Assembly (NCBI GenBank): GCA_050247075.1
Contig: JBFWUW010000137.1
Location: forward strand, 1 to 8,113
Source: JBFWUW01 sp050247075
Lineage (GTDB): Bacteria > Planctomycetota > Planctomycetia > Pirellulales > JBFWUW01
Reading direction: 5' to 3'
Length of the DNA stretch: 8,113 nucleotides
Shown: piece by piece, positions 6,219-8,113 of the stretch
Layout: every line of letters begins with the position of its first letter
Position numbering within the stretch: position 1 is the first letter of the stretch
The notes under the pieces: generated by a model
Told to the model about the DNA's origin: nothing
Databases searched by the model: none
Seen by the model: the letters and a program-made list of their open reading frames with translations, nothing else
Position numbers and translations under genes: made by a program

Positions 6219-7551
6219 TTTCCTCCGGTTCTGGCATCAGCATGACGACGGCTCCGGCGGGTAGAAAGAGGACAGCGGCGCAGATCAGCGCGATGCCGTA
6301 GTTGGAGACATTGAACATCAGCGCGAACGCCAGCGTGCCGGCGGCGGCGGCAATGCGGCCGATGTTGTAGCTGAAGCCGGCTCCGGTGGTTCGCAGCAAC
6401 GTGGGAAACAGCGGCGGCAAAAACATGGTGAACAGGCCAAACAGGCCCGACGCGCCCCCCAGGCCCCACATGCACCACACAATCTGGGTATGGCTGCGCG
6501 GCACGGCGTAGGTGAACACCATCATCATAAAGTAGGCCGCGCACATCAGGGCAATGGCCTTGCGGTAGCCCATCAGCTTGGCCAGCGCCGCCGCCACGAA
6601 ATTGCCCACGATCGAGGAGATCATCATCACGCCCAACATGACGCTGACGAGTTGCTGTTTCTCGGCATCATTCCAGGAGGCCACTTCGGGCACTGTTTTA
6701 ATGTGCTGGGGTGCCCAAAACGTAAACGCCCAATGGGCGGTCAGCGAACAGGCGCACACGATGACCGTCAACACCGTCACCCGCCGCACCTCCCCGCGAA
6801 ACAGGTCGGCCACGCCCGGCAGTGTTCCGCCGGTGCCCCCCCGCGCGGCGTGCCATTCGGCCGGCTCGGGCACGGCCTTGCGAATCCACAGCACAATCAA
6901 CGCGGGAGCGATCCCCACCAGAAAGACCGTGCGGCTGGAGAAGCCGGCTAGCGCAAAACCGGCAACCGCGGCCAACAATACCCCGCAGTTGACCGCTGTC
7001 TGTAGCACAGCCGCCACCCAGGGACGCCATTGGCGGGGCCACGTTTCGCTGAGCAACGACGCCCCCACGGCCCACTCGCCCCCAATGCCCAGCGCTGCCA
7101 GAAAGCGAAAGGCCAGCAGATGCCACCAGGCCTGTGCGAAATACGACAAGCCCGTAAAGCAAGCGTAGGTCAAGATCGTCAACACCAAGGCCCGGCTGCG
7201 GCCAATACGGTCGCCGATGCGGCCAAAGAATCCGCCTCCCAACGCCCAGCCGATCAAAAACGCGGCTTGAATCCAGGCCGCCCGCTCGCTAACCAGGTCT
7301 TTATCAACCTTCGACAGGCTTTGAAAATCGGCAAATCCCGACAGTTCGGCCACGAAGGGGAGGGCCACCAGCGTATAGAGGTGCATGTCCAGCCCATCGA
7401 ATAGCCAACCCAGCCAGGCGGCAATGCCCGACTTCCATTGGGTGGCCGACAGGTCGGCCAGCCGGGTGACTTCCGTTCCATCGCCCGGAGGCTCGGTTTG
7501 CTCAGGCAGGCCAGCGGGCGAATGATAAGGCGAATCGGTAGATGACGTCAT
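6136..7551 (-). CDS. MFS transporter, metabolite:H+ symporter type, with a repeat-encoded C-terminal tail
   Basis: A 471-residue major facilitator with about 12 hydrophobic segments. TM1 carries FDGLD (51-55), resembling the DGxD motif of aromatic-acid and sialate symporters. GGGFFGRIGDRIGRSRAL (105-122) is MFS motif A in the TM2-TM3 loop, followed by a RFLAALGIGGEW segment typical of the sugar / metabolite:H+ symporter branch. It should move a small solute across the inner membrane with protons; the solute cannot be told. ATG 7551 (MTSSTDSP) was chosen over an upstream ATG at 7656, which would add a Cys/Arg/Trp-rich extension unlike MFS N-termini; the ribosome site is weak (CTGGGT). The natural end appears to be near MPEPEE, where relatives have 'PETxG'. 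After it come 27 residues coded by the heptamer array, a charged 7-residue repeat of the KDEGGRM type. The gene is convergent with the EboF-like gene. Confidence 0.9.
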   Translation of the reverse strand: MTSSTDSPYHSPAGLPEQTEPPGDGTEVTRLADLSATQWKSGIAAWLGWLFDGLDMHLYTLVALPFVAELSGFADFQSLSKVDKDLVSERAAWIQAAFLIGWALGGGFFGRIGDRIGRSRALVLTILTYACFTGLSYFAQAWWHLLAFRFLAALGIGGEWAVGASLLSETWPRQWRPWVAAVLQTAVNCGVLLAAVAGFALAGFSSRTVFLVGIAPALIVLWIRKAVPEPAEWHAARGGTGGTLPGVADLFRGEVRRVTVLTVIVCACSLTAHWAFTFWAPQHIKTVPEVASWNDAEKQQLVSVMLGVMMISSIVGNFVAAALAKLMGYRKAIALMCAAYFMMMVFTYAVPRSHTQIVWCMWGLGGASGLFGLFTMFLPPLFPTLLRTTGAGFSYNIGRIAAAAGTLAFALMFNVSNYGIALICAAVLFLPAGAVVMLMPEPEERMKAEGGRRKDEGGRMKDEGGRMKDEG

Positions 7552-7625
7552 TTGACCCAGAGGCTGGCAAGAGTGGAAAACCCAAACGAAGCATTGTGCC
7601 CCCCACCGCCGCGCGAAGCAACATG

Positions 7626-7731
7626 ACGGCCCCCTGGCGGATAATCCGCGCTCCATTGCTTACACCATGCCCAGTGAAAAAGGCAAGTTATTTCCGAAAT
7701 TTGCTTCACGGCGTTGCCCGCCAGGGGCCGT
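7626..7731. repeat. Long imperfect inverted repeat with nested stem
   Basis: ACGGCCCCCTGGCGG (7626-7640) is the reverse complement of 7717-7731 except for one extra C. Inside it, GTGAA (7674-7678) and GCAA (7683-7686) pair with TTGC (7701-7704) and TTCAC (7705-7709). A further small palindrome, GCGGAT-A-ATCCGC, sits at about 7637-7649. The unit is 106 bp long, which would suit a MITE-like or REP-like element, or a structured leader of the MFS transcript, whose ATG is 75 bases beyond its edge. I cannot tell these apart. Confidence 0.6.
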
Positions 7732-7826
7732 GAATTGCCAGTACCGACTTAGGCATAAATGCCCGGTCCATTCATCAAGAACCTGTCATCGGCTTTCACA
7801 AAGGCATTCGTTCATCCATCAAACCC

Positions 7827-7853
7827 ATCCGTGAAATCTGTGATATCCGAGGT
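7827..7853 (+). repeat. Degenerate 9-bp tandem repeat, three units
   Basis: ATCCGTGAA, ATCTGTGAT and ATCCGAGGT follow each other directly. The units differ at a few positions each. It lies in the non-coding lead-in to the insertion sequence, about 175 bp before the transposase ATG. Its role is unknown. Confidence 0.6.
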
Positions 7854-7887
7854 TGTTTTTTCATCTCGTTTCTGACTATTTTTAGTA

Positions 7888-7917
7888 TTGAACATCTGTA
7901 CACATATCGGCTATCCT
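7888..7917 (+). promoter_or_regulatory. Possible sigma-70-like promoter upstream of the transposase
   Basis: TTGAAC (7888-7893) and TATCCT (7912-7917) are separated by 18 bases, in a locally AT-rich stretch 111 bp before the transposase ATG. A second TATAAA at about 7975 has no good partner. Weak evidence; by-eye match only. Confidence 0.2.
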
Positions 7918-8014
7918 GTCAAGGCCATCGCGCACTCTGCGTAGAATAGGCTGGCGCGGCAAGATTACTTTTGCTATAAATCTATACACGTTTCTGTTCG
8001 AATTGCCAAGACAC

Positions 8015-8022
8015 GGAGAGGG
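8015..8022 (+). promoter_or_regulatory. Ribosome binding site of the transposase gene
   Basis: GGAGAGGG ends six bases before the ATG at 8029. A second ATG follows at once (8032), so either could be used, but the spacing favours the first. Confidence 0.55.
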
Positions 8023-8028
8023 ATCGCA

Positions 8029-8113
8029 ATGATGGAAATTGCCGAGCCGGAGGTTCGCGGAATCTTACGTCACTTCGAGACGCTGCCAGACCCGCGCTGC
8101 CATGTGAATCGGG
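8029..8113 (+). CDS. ISAs1-family transposase, N-terminal fragment (cut by window end)
   Basis: Only 28 codons are visible, beginning MMEIAEPEV and continuing HFETLPDPRCHVNR. The 'HFxxLPDPR' stretch after a short acidic start is typical of the N-terminal domain associated with ISAs1 / H-repeat DDE transposases, where it precedes a hydrophobic segment. The family moves insertion sequences of roughly 1.2-1.5 kb by a DDE mechanism. The DDE residues and the right terminal repeat lie outside the window, so whether the element is intact is unknown. A good Shine-Dalgarno and the open frame suggest that the start at least is undamaged. Confidence 0.75.
   Translation, partial: MMEIAEPEVRGILRHFETLPDPRCHVNR

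Larger units (their letters stand above)
7552..8028. other. Non-coding divergent region between the MFS gene and the insertion sequence
   Basis: About 477 bp with no convincing gene. It holds the leader of the MFS gene (minus strand), a large imperfect inverted repeat (7626-7731), a 9-bp tandem repeat (7827-7853) and the AT-richer lead-in to the transposase. The left end of the insertion sequence must lie here or just upstream of 8029, but I could not fix its terminal inverted repeat because the right end is outside the window. Confidence 0.5.

Noticed and set aside
6057..6245. Open frame on the plus strand coding a Ser/Phe/His/Pro repeat protein.
   Set aside because: It is the opposite-strand reading of the heptamer array and overlaps the MFS gene; repeat arrays create such frames automatically.
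7552..7656. An N-terminal extension of the MFS protein from the ATG at 7656.
   Set aside because: The 35 added residues are rich in Cys, Arg and Trp and unlike MFS N-termini; ATG 7551 gives a short polar tail before TM1 as expected.
7542..7733. A 63-codon plus-strand open frame upstream of the transposase.
   Set aside because: It crosses the MFS start region and the inverted repeat, has no ribosome site and shows no known motif.

Overview
The window reads as a GC-rich chromosome segment from a planctomycete, probably Pirellulales-like. The main evidence is a secreted protein with the PSCyt1 / DUF1549 / DUF1553 domain set, a family largely confined to Planctomycetota and close relatives. No rRNA or marker gene is present, so the assignment rests on family content only.

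Layout: (1) 1-981, the 3' part of a CrtI-type FAD oxidoreductase, followed after 38 bp by a complete FabZ-like hydratase (1020-1460); together they look like the end of a lipid or polyene biosynthesis operon. (2) 1450-1586, a small composite repeat (element A) that starts inside the hydratase stop codon and ends one base before the next gene. (3) 1588-3990, a large secreted di-heme-motif PSCyt1-DUF1549-DUF1553 protein, then 4083-5420, an EboF-like member of the alkaline phosphatase / nucleotide pyrophosphatase superfamily. (4) 5421-5931, about 510 bp with no gene I can support. (5) 5932-6218, element B, a second and longer copy of the composite repeat in inverted orientation. (6) 6136-7551 on the minus strand, an MFS transporter whose last 27 codons are made of the element B heptamer array. 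(7) 7552-8028, a non-coding stretch holding a long imperfect inverted repeat and a 9-bp tandem repeat. (8) From 8029, the first 28 codons of an ISAs1-family transposase, cut by the window edge.

The most unusual content is the composite repeat. Both copies share the plan [ATGAAGG]n - 100-bp core - [GAACACY/GAAAACT-type heptamers] - CTGAAAAYTCC. The core is exactly 100 bp in each copy: a 29-bp block (28/29 identical), a 19-bp spacer that is unrelated between copies (3/19), and a 52-bp block (46/52, all differences transitions). In each copy the ATGAAGG array lies at the 3' end of a gene and supplies that gene's TGA stop codon. A pure array of this heptamer contains TGA in all three frames, so it acts as a stop in any frame.

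The genes do not form one obvious pathway. The first pair probably belongs to a lipid or isoprenoid cluster to the left. The DUF1553 protein and EboF-like phosphohydrolase are co-directional and could be co-transcribed. The MFS gene and the insertion sequence diverge from each other.
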